Positions 16,150-24,700 of a stretch of 36,643 bases of DNA are shown here, one piece after another; the stretch's first letter is position 1; every line of letters starts with the position of its first letter. The stretch covers positions 1 through 36,643 of the forward strand of contig DJDD01000064.1 of the NCBI GenBank assembly GCA_002430925.1, written 5' to 3'. The position numbers and the translations under genes were made by a program. Source of the DNA: Flavobacteriales bacterium UBA5933 (GTDB lineage Bacteria; Bacteroidota; Bacteroidia; Flavobacteriales; Weeksellaceae). The notes under the pieces were generated by a model that was not told the origin of the DNA, did not search any database, and saw only the letters and a list, made by a program, of their open reading frames with translations.

Positions 16150-17205
16150 TTATTTTTCAATTTTTACTCTCCATTGGTAAGGATCTTCAACCAAACCGTA
16201 TTGGATATCTTTTAATTTCTTTTTTAATGATAAAGCAAAAGATTCTTCTTCTGGTAAGTTTGCTAATTGAGCTCTTTCGTCACCAAAACCAATTGCGTTA
16301 TATTGTGTAATAACAACTGCTGTTCCACATCCGAAAACTTCTTTTAATTCTCCAGATTTGTAAGCATCGTATAATTCTTGTACTTCGATAGGACGAATTT
16401 CTACATCGTATCCAGCGTCTTTTGCTAAAGTTAAAACAGAATCACGTGTAACTCCATTTAAAATTCTTTCAGAAGTAGGAGCTGTTAATAATTTATTTCC
16501 GATACGAACCATTACGTTCATTGTACCAGCTTCTTCGATGTATTTGTGACTGATAGAATCTGTCCAAATAATTTGGTCATATCCTTCTTTTTGTACTTCT
16601 GCAGCAGGAAAGAAAGATGCAGCATAGTTTCCACCACATTTAGCGAAACCAACACCACCTTGTGCAGCACGACTATAAAAATCTGCAATTTTTACAGATA
16701 ATGGTTTTTCATAATAACTAGGTGCATAAGCTAATAAAATAGCAAAAATATATTCGTTAGCAGCTCTAGCAGAAACAGTTTCTTCTGTAGCGAACATTAC
16801 TGGACGAATGTAAAGAGATGTACCATAGTCTTTAGGAACCCATTGGCGATCGATATCAACGATAGTTTTTAAACCATCAATAAAAATTTCTTTAGGAACT
16901 TCTGGCATATTAAGGCGAGAAGCTGATAAATTAAAACGCTCAAAGTTTTTTTCTGGACGGAAAATAAAAACTTCATCATTTTCATTTTTATAAGCTTTCA
17001 TTCCTTCAAAAATAGTTTGTCCGTAGTGGAAAGACATTGCTGCAGGAGTTAAAGAAATAGGTCCATAAGGTTTAATTTCTGGCTCGCTCCATTTACCATC
17101 TTTGTAATGAGCGATTAACATGTGATCAGAAAATTCACTTCCGAAAGCCTTCGTGTCGAAAACTGAATCGTTGAATTTTGATTCAGCTACTTTTTTTATA
17201 ATCAT
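16150..17205 (-). CDS. ilvE: Branched-chain amino acid aminotransferase
   Basis: This class IV PLP aminotransferase carries out the last step of leucine, isoleucine and valine synthesis and the first step of their breakdown. At 351 residues it has the BCAT length. K189 in 'GFAKCGGNYAAS' is the PLP lysine. 'SFHYGQTIFEGMKAY' (58-72), 'FRPEKNFERFNLSA' (82-95), 'LYIRPVMFAT' and the conserved glutamate in 'YIEEAGTMN' (224/225) complete the signature. It is transcribed alone, divergent from mnmD, with a good Bacteroidota promoter at 17235-17266. Confidence 0.96.
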   Translation of the reverse strand: MIIKKVAESKFNDSVFDTKAFGSEFSDHMLIAHYKDGKWSEPEIKPYGPISLTPAAMSFHYGQTIFEGMKAYKNENDEVFIFRPEKNFERFNLSASRLNMPEVPKEIFIDGLKTIVDIDRQWVPKDYGTSLYIRPVMFATEETVSARAANEYIFAILLAYAPSYYEKPLSVKIADFYSRAAQGGVGFAKCGGNYAASFFPAAEVQKEGYDQIIWTDSISHKYIEEAGTMNVMVRIGNKLLTAPTSERILNGVTRDSVLTLAKDAGYDVEIRPIEVQELYDAYKSGELKEVFGCGTAVVITQYNAIGFGDERAQLANLPEEESFALSLKKKLKDIQYGLVEDPYQWRVKIEK

Positions 17206-17234
17206 TTTGCGTTAAATTTTGCTTGTTGCTGTAT

Positions 17235-17266
17235 CAAAGATACATTTTATTTGTTCTTTTTCACAA
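17235..17266 (-). promoter_or_regulatory. Promoter for ilvE (Bacteroidota type)
   Basis: On the minus strand, TTG (complement of 17264-17266) and TATCTTTG (complement of 17235-17242) are 21 bases apart. They fit the -33 TTG and -7 TAnnTTTG elements; the -7 box is an exact match and lies 29 bases before the ilvE start codon. Confidence 0.65.
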
Positions 17267-17284
17267 TAAAAAATGATAACTTTA
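17251..17284 (+). promoter_or_regulatory. Candidate promoter for mnmD
   Basis: TTG at 17251-17253 and TAACTTTA at 17277-17284 (one mismatch to TAnnTTTG) are 23 bases apart. The -7 box ends 4 bases before the mnmD ATG, so the message would be nearly leaderless. This overlaps the ilvE promoter on the other strand. Confidence 0.4.
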
Positions 17285-17288
17285 GGCG

Positions 17289-17999
17289 ATGAAAAGAATA
17301 ATTCAAGAGACAGAAGATGGCTCTAAAACTATTTTTATAGAGGATTTAAATGAGACGTATCATTCCAAGCATGGGGCTGTACAAGAGGCCTTTCATGTCT
17401 TTATAAATAATGGTTTAAAATATTTTGAATCTGATAATGATTTGATTAGAATTATTGAAATAGGTTTAGGAACAGGGCTTAATGCTTTTATTACTTTACT
17501 AGAAGCAGAAAAACTTCAGAAACCAATAGAGTATGTTGGAATTGAAAAATATCCTGTATTAGATGAAGAATTTCAATTGATTAATTTTTTTGAAGATGTT
17601 TTTAAATTTTATCCTGAATTAGAAAACAGAAAAAAGGAATTTATAGAATATTATAATCAATTATTTTATTGTGAATGGGAGAGTTGGAAAACAATTTCTA
17701 CTTATTTTAAAATTAAAAAAGTAGAAGAAGATTTTTTTAATTTACAAAAAATAGATGAAAAAGATTTTGATTTAGTTTATTTTGATGCTTTTGGTTCTCA
17801 TGTTCAGCCAGAATTATGGGAAAAAGAATTGTTAACAATTGTTGATACTGTAATGAAAGATAAATCTATTTTTACTACTTATGCAGCAAAAGGTTCTATA
17901 AAAAGAGGACTTAAAGATTTGGGGTATAATGTAAAAAAATTCCCTGGACCTCCTGGAAAAAGGGAAATGATGGCAGGTTTTAAAAATATAGACATATAG
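17289..17999 (+). CDS. mnmD: tRNA 5-methylaminomethyl-2-thiouridine methyltransferase, MnmD-like
   Basis: The protein matches stand-alone MnmD (DUF752), the SAM-dependent methyltransferase that finishes mnm5s2U at tRNA wobble position 34. In Enterobacteria it is fused to the FAD-dependent MnmC oxidase domain; here it stands alone, as in other Bacteroidota. The N-terminal 'DLNETYHSKHGAVQEAFHVF' (19-38) is a family signature. The SAM loop is 'EIGLGTGLNAF' (57-67). 'YFDAFGSHVQPELW' and the C-terminal 'FPGPPGKREM' complete the match. It is 81 bases upstream of prmA on the same strand. Confidence 0.93.
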   Translation: MKRIIQETEDGSKTIFIEDLNETYHSKHGAVQEAFHVFINNGLKYFESDNDLIRIIEIGLGTGLNAFITLLEAEKLQKPIEYVGIEKYPVLDEEFQLINFFEDVFKFYPELENRKKEFIEYYNQLFYCEWESWKTISTYFKIKKVEEDFFNLQKIDEKDFDLVYFDAFGSHVQPELWEKELLTIVDTVMKDKSIFTTYAAKGSIKRGLKDLGYNVKKFPGPPGKREMMAGFKNIDI

Positions 18000-18022
18000 T
18001 GAAGTCTAGCTTTAGTACTTTC

Positions 18023-18043
18023 TTACAAATATTTGTAAATTTG
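18023..18043 (+). promoter_or_regulatory. prmA promoter region with a 16-bp perfect palindrome
   Basis: TTACAAATATTTGTAA at 18023-18038 is a perfect 16-bp palindrome. It overlaps a perfect -7 box, TAAATTTG, at 18036-18043, 37 bases upstream of the prmA ATG. The overlap suggests an operator whose occupancy would block transcription, but the regulator is unknown. Confidence 0.5.
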
Positions 18044-18080
18044 CCAGCGAAAGCTTTTTAATATCTTTCGATTTTTAAAT

Positions 18081-18908
18081 ATGACAAATTATATTGAATA
18101 TAAATTTAAAGTAGCAGAAATTGATCCTTGGAATGAGATTTTGATTGCTATGATTTCAGAGCTTCCATTTGAAAGTTTTGTAGAAAACACAACTGGATTT
18201 GATGCTTATATCCCAAAAACAGATGAAAATATTGCTATAATTAAAGAAGTAATAGAATCTATTGAAAATATAGATTTTACTTACGAACGTAAAGAAATAG
18301 AGCAAGAGAATTGGAATGCTACATGGGAAGAGAGTTTTACTCCAATTTTAGTGAATGATCAATGTTTGATTCGTGCTGAATTTCATGAATCTGTAGAAAA
18401 TATTCCTTATGAAATAATTATTCAACCAAAAATGTCTTTTGGTACAGGACATCATTCTACAACACACTTAATGGTGGAGTATATTCTTGAAACAGAATTC
18501 AAAGGAAAAGATATTTTAGACATGGGTTGTGGTACTTCTATTCTTGCTATTTTAGGAATGAAACGTGGTGCTAATTATGCTGAATGTATAGATATTGACG
18601 AATGGGCTGTTGAAAATTCTATTGAAAACGGAAAGAAAAATGGAGTTAGCCTTGATGCCAAAATGGGAGATAATTCTCTTTTAGGGAGCAAAGAATTTGA
18701 CATTATTTTAGCTAACATTAATAAGAATATTTTGATTAGTCAAATACCTTCTTATATAAATGTTTTAAAAGATAATGGAGATTTATTCTTAAGTGGTTTA
18801 ATGGAACAAGATTTTGATGATATTTATGCTTTCTGTAATGAGAAAGGATTGAAATTTATCTCTAAAAAACAACGTAACGAATGGATAGCACTCCATTTCA
18901 AAAAATAA
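18081..18908 (+). CDS. prmA: Ribosomal protein L11 methyltransferase
   Basis: PrmA methylates several amino groups of ribosomal protein L11 using SAM. The 275-residue protein has an N-terminal substrate-binding domain and a class I methyltransferase domain. Family motifs are 'MSFGTGHHSTTHLM' (118-131), 'DILDMGCGTSILAI' (144-157) and 'ILANINKNIL'. 'NWNATWEESFTP' in the linker is also typical. Seven bases separate it from clpS, so the two are co-transcribed. Confidence 0.96.
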   Translation: MTNYIEYKFKVAEIDPWNEILIAMISELPFESFVENTTGFDAYIPKTDENIAIIKEVIESIENIDFTYERKEIEQENWNATWEESFTPILVNDQCLIRAEFHESVENIPYEIIIQPKMSFGTGHHSTTHLMVEYILETEFKGKDILDMGCGTSILAILGMKRGANYAECIDIDEWAVENSIENGKKNGVSLDAKMGDNSLLGSKEFDIILANINKNILISQIPSYINVLKDNGDLFLSGLMEQDFDDIYAFCNEKGLKFISKKQRNEWIALHFKK

Positions 18909-18915
18909 TTAAAAG

Positions 18916-19212
18916 ATGATAAGAAACGCAACACAACCAATGTGGGAAACAGAAAAAGATTCTTCTGTAGATGTTTTAGAACAAGAATCTCACAAACATC
19001 AAATTATTGTTTATAACGATGATGTAAATACATTTGACTGGGTAATCGAATCTTTAATTGATGTTTGCGAACATACACTAGAACAAGCAGAGCAATGTTC
19101 TTTGCTAATTCATTACAAAGGGAAATGTGAAGTACTTACAGGTGAATATGAAGATTTAAAACCTCGTTGTACAGAATTACTGAACAGAGGTTTGAGTGCA
19201 GAAATTATTTAA
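18916..19212 (+). CDS. clpS: ATP-dependent Clp protease adaptor ClpS
   Basis: ClpS delivers N-degron substrates to ClpA/ClpC-type unfoldases. This 98-residue protein has a variable N-terminal tail (about 1-26) and the folded core with 'HQIIVYNDDVNTFDWVI' (about 28-44), which contains the hallmark N-D-D in front of the substrate pocket. 'SLLIHYKGKCEVLTGEYEDLK' follows, with 'HYKGK' in place of the common 'H-x-x-G' region. It overlaps, stop on stop, with the convergent gene at 19209. Confidence 0.94.
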   Translation: MIRNATQPMWETEKDSSVDVLEQESHKHQIIVYNDDVNTFDWVIESLIDVCEHTLEQAEQCSLLIHYKGKCEVLTGEYEDLKPRCTELLNRGLSAEII

Positions 19213-19631
19213 TAATTATAGATAGTATAATCAGAGTCGTCTAGCGTAATGTTAGACGATTTTGTATTTTGATTATCTTCTATAAATGAATCATAAATTT
19301 TCTGATAAACTTCTTTTTCTACTTTAGCATTAACTATTTGTTGATCAGTTTTTTGTTTATTAACTAAAAATAATTCAACTGATAGTAAAACAAAAACTAA
19401 TATACAAGCAGCAGATAACCAATAATTAATAGAATATAATTTTGATTTTTTGCCTTTAAATTCTTGTAAGTTATGTTTTTCTGAAATAGTTTTTTCTAAT
19501 TGGTTGAAATAATCTTTAGGTACATCAAAAACATCTTCTTTTTTAAGAGAATTCAAAAGTATTTTATCCTGTAAATTATTGAAGTAATTTTCAGGAACTT
19601 TAAAATCGTTATTTAATTCATCTTTTTTCAT
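19209..19631 (-). CDS. Probable membrane partner of the ECF sigma factor (anti-sigma-like)
   Basis: The N-terminal part has two copies of a short motif, 'FKVPENYFNNLQDKI' (about 10-24) and 'FDVPKDYFNQLEKTI' (about 36-50). A single membrane helix follows (about 71-92) and then a mostly polar tail. It is encoded immediately downstream of the ECF sigma gene (33-base gap), the usual position for an anti-sigma factor. It shows no zinc-binding HxxxCxxC motif, so it would be an atypical anti-sigma. Its last bases overlap the clpS stop: the two convergent genes share TAA/TTA bases 19209-19212. Confidence 0.7.
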   Translation of the reverse strand: MKKDELNNDFKVPENYFNNLQDKILLNSLKKEDVFDVPKDYFNQLEKTISEKHNLQEFKGKKSKLYSINYWLSAACILVFVLLSVELFLVNKQKTDQQIVNAKVEKEVYQKIYDSFIEDNQNTKSSNITLDDSDYTIYNY

Positions 19632-19664
19632 ATCAACTATTAGACTATAAAATTATAAAAAAGT

Positions 19665-20201
19665 TTAATCATTCTTTTCTAAAATTTCTTTAATTTTTGA
19701 TACAGCATGATGATAAGATGCTTTCAAGGCACCTACAGAAGTTCCTAAAATTTCAGAAATTTGCTCATACTTTAATTCATCATAATATTTCATTGCAAAA
19801 ACTAAACGTTGTTTTTCAGGTAAACAAGCGATAGCATTCTGTAATTTATAATTAATTTCATCACCGGAATAATATTCATCAGCCATTAAATCTTTTGCAA
19901 CAGATGATGAATAATCTTCAAGAGATAGATTTTTTTCTTTTGCATTTTTTTTGATGTAGTTTATTGTTTCATTATAGGTAATTCTAAAAATCCAAGTAGA
20001 TATTTTTGACTCATTTTTAAATGTTTCAAGGTTTTGATATACTTTAATAAATACATTTTGTGTTACATCATCAGCATCTTCATGAATAAAAACCATACGA
20101 CGAACTTGCCAATAAATTTTTTGGTGATATTCAGAAACTATAAGTCGAAAAGCTTCTTCTAATTTATTTGCTTGTAAGTAATTTGTTATTTTAAGATCCA
20201 A
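19665..20201 (-). CDS. ECF-type RNA polymerase sigma factor
   Basis: This sigma-70 family factor of the extracytoplasmic-function group has region 2 at about 20-90 and region 4 at about 120-175. Region 2 includes 'ADDVTQNVFIKVYQNLETF' and 'STWIFRITYNETINYIKK'. Region 4 includes 'CLPEKQRLVFAMKYY' and 'YEQISEILGTSVGALKASYHHA', which is the typical 'ALK' end of the helix-turn-helix. The start must be the TTG at 20199-20201: a TGA lies four codons upstream in frame, and no suitable ATG exists before region 2. It is followed by a likely membrane partner. Confidence 0.93.
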   Translation of the reverse strand: MDLKITNYLQANKLEEAFRLIVSEYHQKIYWQVRRMVFIHEDADDVTQNVFIKVYQNLETFKNESKISTWIFRITYNETINYIKKNAKEKNLSLEDYSSSVAKDLMADEYYSGDEINYKLQNAIACLPEKQRLVFAMKYYDELKYEQISEILGTSVGALKASYHHAVSKIKEILEKND

Positions 20202-20323
20202 GTTTTTTGCATTTCATTAACTGTAAAGCTAAGAAAATTTAGAATAGTCCATTATATGAATAAATACTTAAAGTAAAAATATTATTAATAATGAGGTAAA
20301 TCATTAAATTTTGTCGGAAAACA

Positions 20324-21421
20324 TTATTTCCACCATTCACTAAATGAAAAATCTTTATTATTTAATTTAACAACTTCTCCAATTTTAGGAGTTAATAAAT
20401 TAAAATATTCTTTTTTACTATTCTCTTGTATTTTATTTAGTGGTTCATCCCACGCATGTTTTGCTAACGCAAATTTAGATGAATGTACAGGAATTATATT
20501 TTTCGCCTTCAAATCATTTATAACCAAAGGGATTTCTTCTGGTAAAGTATGTATATATCGCCATGCTTCGTTATATTGACCATTTTCTAAAATTGCAAAA
20601 TCAAATGGACCAAATTTGTTTCCTATTTCTTTAAAATGTGTATCGTATCCACTATCACCACCTAAAAATATTTTTTTATCAGAAGTTTCAAGAACATAAG
20701 AAGTCCATAAAGTGTTATTACGTTTAAATTTTCTTCCAGAAAAATGTCTTGCAGGAGTAAACGTTATTTTCAGATTATTTTTTAATTCAACAGTCGTCCA
20801 CCATTCTTCTTCTATTAATTGTTCTGGTTTGTAGTTCCATTTTTCAAAATGAGCACCAATACCCAAAGGCAGAATAACTTTATTTACTTTATGGCGTAAC
20901 TCTTTTACAGTTTCATAATCTAAATGATCGTAATGATCATGAGAAATTACTAAATAATCTATTTCAGGAAAATCTTTTGGTAAATAGGTGTTCGCTCCTT
21001 TAAATGCTTTATTAAAAATAGGTAACGGAGAACCATAATTACTGAAAACAGGATCTATTAAAAAATTCACACCATCAATCTGAATATAATATGAAGAATG
21101 CCCGAACCAAATAAAAATATTCTCATCTTTTGGAATGGATAAAATATCAGTTTTTACATGTGGAATATTTTTTTTTGGATAAAGATTAGGATCTTTTTTA
21201 CCGAAGAAAAAATCAAGCATTACTTTACTACTATTATAACCTTTTGTGATAGATGGAGTGTTGTGAATGTTGTAAAAAGTACCATTTTTATACATTTTAG
21301 ATTCTTTCATTCGTTCCAAACGTTTTCCACTTGGTTCAGTACCAAAAGTAGGTAATTGCAATACTGCAAAGGTTACTATTACAAATAATAGTATGATGGA
21401 TATAATAATATATAATAACAT
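20324..21421 (-). CDS. MBL-fold metallo-hydrolase, NAPE-PLD-like
   Basis: The protein has an N-terminal hydrophobic helix (about 2-22) and a metallo-beta-lactamase fold with 'HDHYDHLD' (the H-x-H-x-D-H metal motif). The family's 'IWFGHSSYYIQIDG' start, 'ARHFSGR', 'GGDSGYD' and the late 'PVHSSKFALAKHAWDEP' follow. This layout matches N-acyl-phosphatidylethanolamine-type phospholipase D-like hydrolases. The substrate is not known. It lies 12 bases after the XRE gene and probably belongs to one unit with DUF2975 and XRE. Confidence 0.9.
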   Translation of the reverse strand: MLLYIIISIILLFVIVTFAVLQLPTFGTEPSGKRLERMKESKMYKNGTFYNIHNTPSITKGYNSSKVMLDFFFGKKDPNLYPKKNIPHVKTDILSIPKDENIFIWFGHSSYYIQIDGVNFLIDPVFSNYGSPLPIFNKAFKGANTYLPKDFPEIDYLVISHDHYDHLDYETVKELRHKVNKVILPLGIGAHFEKWNYKPEQLIEEEWWTTVELKNNLKITFTPARHFSGRKFKRNNTLWTSYVLETSDKKIFLGGDSGYDTHFKEIGNKFGPFDFAILENGQYNEAWRYIHTLPEEIPLVINDLKAKNIIPVHSSKFALAKHAWDEPLNKIQENSKKEYFNLLTPKIGEVVKLNNKDFSFSEWWK

Positions 21422-21433
21422 TTATTTAAAATT

Positions 21434-21640
21434 TTAGTCTTCTGTGTAGTCAATAATATCACCAGGTTTACAATCTAGTGCTTTGCAAATAGCATTTAAG
21501 GTTTCGAATCGAATTGCTTTTGCTTTTCCATTTTTCAGGATAGAAAGGTTAGAAAGCGTTATTCCTACCTTTTCACTCAATTCATTTAATGACATTTTTC
21601 GTTTTGCCATCATTACATCCAAATTAATAATAATAGCCAT
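21434..21640 (-). CDS. Small XRE-family (Cro/C1) transcriptional regulator
   Basis: A 68-residue single-domain helix-turn-helix protein. The recognition region is 'SLNELSEKVGITLSNLSILKNGKAKAIRFETLNAICKALDCKPGDII', presented here in short fragments: 'LSEKVGIT', 'LSILKNGKAKAIR', 'ALDCKPGDII'. It is 2 bases from the DUF2975 gene. DUF2975-XRE pairs are common in Firmicutes and Bacteroidota, and the XRE protein probably controls its own unit. Confidence 0.93.
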   Translation of the reverse strand: MAIIINLDVMMAKRKMSLNELSEKVGITLSNLSILKNGKAKAIRFETLNAICKALDCKPGDIIDYTED

Positions 21641-21642
21641 AA

Positions 21643-22266
21643 TTATACAGTTAAGTCATTTTCTTCTTTGATGTTAATACTTTGTTTTAATGCAATAGCA
21701 AATGCAAGTACAAATAAACTTATAAATAAAGAAGATATATCTAATAAATTGTCATTAGAAATAGTGTATAAACTAGTATCTATATATTTAAGTAAATTTT
21801 GTCTTTTAATTACTTCCAAAATAAAATCCAATAACGTGATAGCTAATAAAGAAAAACCGAAATATAATAATGTATTATAAGTACTTATTTCAAAAAGTTG
21901 TCCTTTAATAAATCGTTTTATTAAGCGGATAATAGAAAATAAAAAAATAATAACAGCGAGAACTAAAATAGTATATAAAGCCCAATTATAAAAAGGAATA
22001 ATATTTAAAGAATTTTTACTATAAATAGCTAATTCAATTTTGTCTGCAATTACTTTTCCTTCTATTTTTGGGAATTCTTTAGACAAATTATAATCATTAA
22101 TTGGAACAATATCAAGATAGTTATAATTTTTATAATTATTTTGATATCCATCTTCAAATCCTTTTATAAAATCACTGAAATGTCCATTAATAGTTAAATC
22201 AAAAATTGGAATAATTAAAAGTATTATACCAATTAATCTTAAATAAATTTTAGCTTTAAATTCCAT
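21643..22266 (-). CDS. DUF2975-type membrane protein
   Basis: A 207-residue membrane protein. It has an N-terminal helix (about 7-27), a polar loop (about 28-85) and three further helices (about 90-112, 128-148, 172-195). The overall pattern and its XRE neighbour match DUF2975 proteins. The loop contains 'DKIELAIYSKN'. The function is unknown; it probably acts as a membrane sensor or target of the XRE repressor. Its start is the first gene of the DUF2975-XRE-metallo-hydrolase unit. Confidence 0.78.
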   Translation of the reverse strand: MEFKAKIYLRLIGIILLIIPIFDLTINGHFSDFIKGFEDGYQNNYKNYNYLDIVPINDYNLSKEFPKIEGKVIADKIELAIYSKNSLNIIPFYNWALYTILVLAVIIFLFSIIRLIKRFIKGQLFEISTYNTLLYFGFSLLAITLLDFILEVIKRQNLLKYIDTSLYTISNDNLLDISSLFISLFVLAFAIALKQSINIKEENDLTV

Positions 22267-22364
22267 AATTAGATTATTTTATAGGTCAAATATATATTTA
22301 ATTTATTTTAAAACAAATAATTTTTATTGTTTTGCAATAAAAATTATTTTTAAAACAATTAATT

Positions 22365-22450
22365 TAGGCGTTCGAGCGGGCTTTGCATTCCAATCTTTTT
22401 ACTTCGCTAGAATGCTCTGCAAAAAGGATTTCCATTACAATCCCTAACGC
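22365..22450 (-). repeat. Family A intergenic repeat, copy 4 (inverted)
   Basis: This copy is in reverse orientation and about 86 bases long. It keeps TAGGCGTTCGAGCGGGCTTT, the AATCTTTTT...AAAAAGGATT stem and the AATCCCTAACGC end. Its closest relative in length is copy 6 at 27783-27873. Confidence 0.8.
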
Positions 22451-22465
22451 TAAAAAAAATAAATA

Positions 22466-22493
22466 GAAAAAAGCTAGGCGGTAGGCCTAACTT
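22466..22493 (-). terminator. Terminator of the siderophore-receptor unit
   Basis: On the minus strand, a 9-bp stem with one G-U pair (22485-22493 with 22471-22479) and a 5-base loop is followed by a U run (complement of 22466-22470). It lies 12 bases beyond the receptor stop codon. Confidence 0.7.
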
Positions 22494-22505
22494 CTTTAAA
22501 TACGG

Positions 22506-24674
22506 TCATTTTATTTTGATAATTATACTCGCAGTAATTCTTCTTAGAATTCCTGGTGTAAAAGTTCCATAACCACCATAATAATATTTTTTATTTCCAA
22601 GATTTTCTGCATTAAGACTAAAACGATAACTTGGTTGATCGTAAAAGATATTAGCATTTATAAGCGTATATTCATTTGTATAAAATTGTCCATTTATAGT
22701 ATTGTTAATCAGATAATTTTTCCCATTGAAATTTCCTCCAAAACCTATCCCTAATCCTTTTAAATTAGAATCTCCAACAGTATAAGAGGCATACCAGTTT
22801 ATTGTATTCTTAGCTCCTGAATTCACAGGACGAAGTCCATTTACAGATTGTGTAGCATTAGTGTATTTACTATTATTATATGCCCAACCAGCTTTCAAGA
22901 AAAGTCCTTTTAATGGACTTGAAACTAAGTCTAATTCAATACCCTTACTATATTGATCTCCTTCTTGGACTGTAAAAGTTGGGTTGTCAGCATCAGCACG
23001 AAGTGTATTTTTTACTCGGATATCATAATAGCTCAAGGTCGCAGTGAGTTTATTTTTTAATAAATCTGTTTTAAAACCAAATTCTGTTTGATTTGCATAC
23101 TGAGGTTTAAATACTGAAATTGTTTCATCAGGTTGTGTTACTGGTGCTATATTTTGAAATCCATTGTTGTAGTTAGCAAAAATAGAAAGTTGATTTTTTA
23201 TAATTCCATATACAATTCCTAATTTTGGAGAAAATGAATTCTGATTATAACTTCCTGAATTAACACCTGTTGTTATGTTTGTAGAACCATCATTAAAAAA
23301 TCGATCAAATCTTACACTTAACATAATTGATAATCTTTCTATGGGATTAATAACATCAGATATGTAAACACCAACTGTATTTTGAACGGATTTTGTAGAA
23401 GTAGAGCTATAAGCAGAAAGCATTTCTTCAATTAAATATGGATTAATATCATTATAATGTACATTATTTCCAGCAATAGAAAGTTCATCAAAAATCGGTC
23501 TTCCACCTCGTCCACTGAGAGCATTACTTTCAGAATTATTGACGATTCTATAATAATCAATTCCAGTAATTAAGCGATTTTTTACATTCCCAATTTTGAA
23601 ATCTCCTATAAAATTTTGCTGAATTTGAATAGTATTAATCTTTGAAGTAGAATAATTAGATACTTTTCTTTGAATTATCGTATCTCCAGGTTTTACACCA
23701 AAAGTTAAATAGTTACCTGTGTTTGAAGTATAACCATTAGCAATATTGGTTTCCATTTTCCACTGATTAGAAAATTGATAATTAATTTTTCCATAAAAAT
23801 TACGTGCTGGATCTTTTAGTACAATTGAATTATTGGAGAATGCTTTTTTATAATCTATATTCAATTGTTCAGGAGTAGAAGCCCAGATTTGAGAATTACC
23901 AGATTGTTTTGGCCCAACTGGTGAAAATTGTGATTGAGAAGTCCCTTCTCTTTCATAAATTTCCGCATCCAAAGATATTGATAGTCTATTTGAAACTTTA
24001 TAAAAAATACTTGGAGCAATGAATGTACTTTTCAGGAAACCTATATCCTGAAAAGAACCGTCATTTGTATGGGATAAATTTAGTCTGAAAAGAGCTGTCT
24101 TTTCTTTATTTAAAGGAAGATTAATATCTGTAGTAAAACGGCTAAGATCATAACTTCCGAATTGATAACCTACTGAAATTTTCCTTTCTGAGAAAGGTTG
24201 TTTAGTAATACGATTAATCATTCCTCCAAATGATACAGTAGACGATCCGAAAAGTGTTCCAGTAGGACCTTTCACAACATCAACCTGTTCAATATTTACA
24301 GGATCCATATCTGAAGCAGCATAACTTACCATACCGTTTCTTACATAATTTCTTACTGTAAACCCTCTAGAAGTGTAATAAGGAGAAACAGATGCCCAGT
24401 TTCTTCCAATACCTGGAATATTTCTTAGAATATCTGGAAAATTAGTAATTCCTTGTTGTTCAATTACCAAATGATTGACAGTATTTACAACCTGAGGATT
24501 TTCTATATTTTTAAGAGCTAATTTAGAAGAAAATTCACTTGATTTATCCAATGCCTTTCTTTCTGCATTAATAACTACTTCTTGAAGTTGTTGAGTATTA
24601 ATAGAATCTTTTTCTTGAGCATTTATTCTAACTATACTAAACAGTATGAAAACTGTTATAATTTGTTTATTCAT
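22506..24674 (-). CDS. TonB-dependent siderophore receptor
   Basis: This outer-membrane receptor takes up ferric siderophores using TonB energy. The 722-residue protein has a signal peptide ending about 'INAQ' (about 19-20). A TonB-box-like segment 'LQEVVINAER' follows, then a plug domain ('NFPDILRNIPGIG', 'SRGFTVRNYVRNGM', 'VDVVKGPTGTLFG', 'GGMINRITKQPF') and a beta-barrel ending in 'RRITASIIIKIK' with the usual hydrophobic last strand. 'GGMINRITKQP' is characteristic of siderophore receptors. It lies 26 bases after the PfpI-like gene. Confidence 0.94.
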   Translation of the reverse strand: MNKQIITVFILFSIVRINAQEKDSINTQQLQEVVINAERKALDKSSEFSSKLALKNIENPQVVNTVNHLVIEQQGITNFPDILRNIPGIGRNWASVSPYYTSRGFTVRNYVRNGMVSYAASDMDPVNIEQVDVVKGPTGTLFGSSTVSFGGMINRITKQPFSERKISVGYQFGSYDLSRFTTDINLPLNKEKTALFRLNLSHTNDGSFQDIGFLKSTFIAPSIFYKVSNRLSISLDAEIYEREGTSQSQFSPVGPKQSGNSQIWASTPEQLNIDYKKAFSNNSIVLKDPARNFYGKINYQFSNQWKMETNIANGYTSNTGNYLTFGVKPGDTIIQRKVSNYSTSKINTIQIQQNFIGDFKIGNVKNRLITGIDYYRIVNNSESNALSGRGGRPIFDELSIAGNNVHYNDINPYLIEEMLSAYSSTSTKSVQNTVGVYISDVINPIERLSIMLSVRFDRFFNDGSTNITTGVNSGSYNQNSFSPKLGIVYGIIKNQLSIFANYNNGFQNIAPVTQPDETISVFKPQYANQTEFGFKTDLLKNKLTATLSYYDIRVKNTLRADADNPTFTVQEGDQYSKGIELDLVSSPLKGLFLKAGWAYNNSKYTNATQSVNGLRPVNSGAKNTINWYASYTVGDSNLKGLGIGFGGNFNGKNYLINNTINGQFYTNEYTLINANIFYDQPSYRFSLNAENLGNKKYYYGGYGTFTPGILRRITASIIIKIK

Positions 24675-24700
24675 TCTAATTTATTGAAAATTTAATTTGT

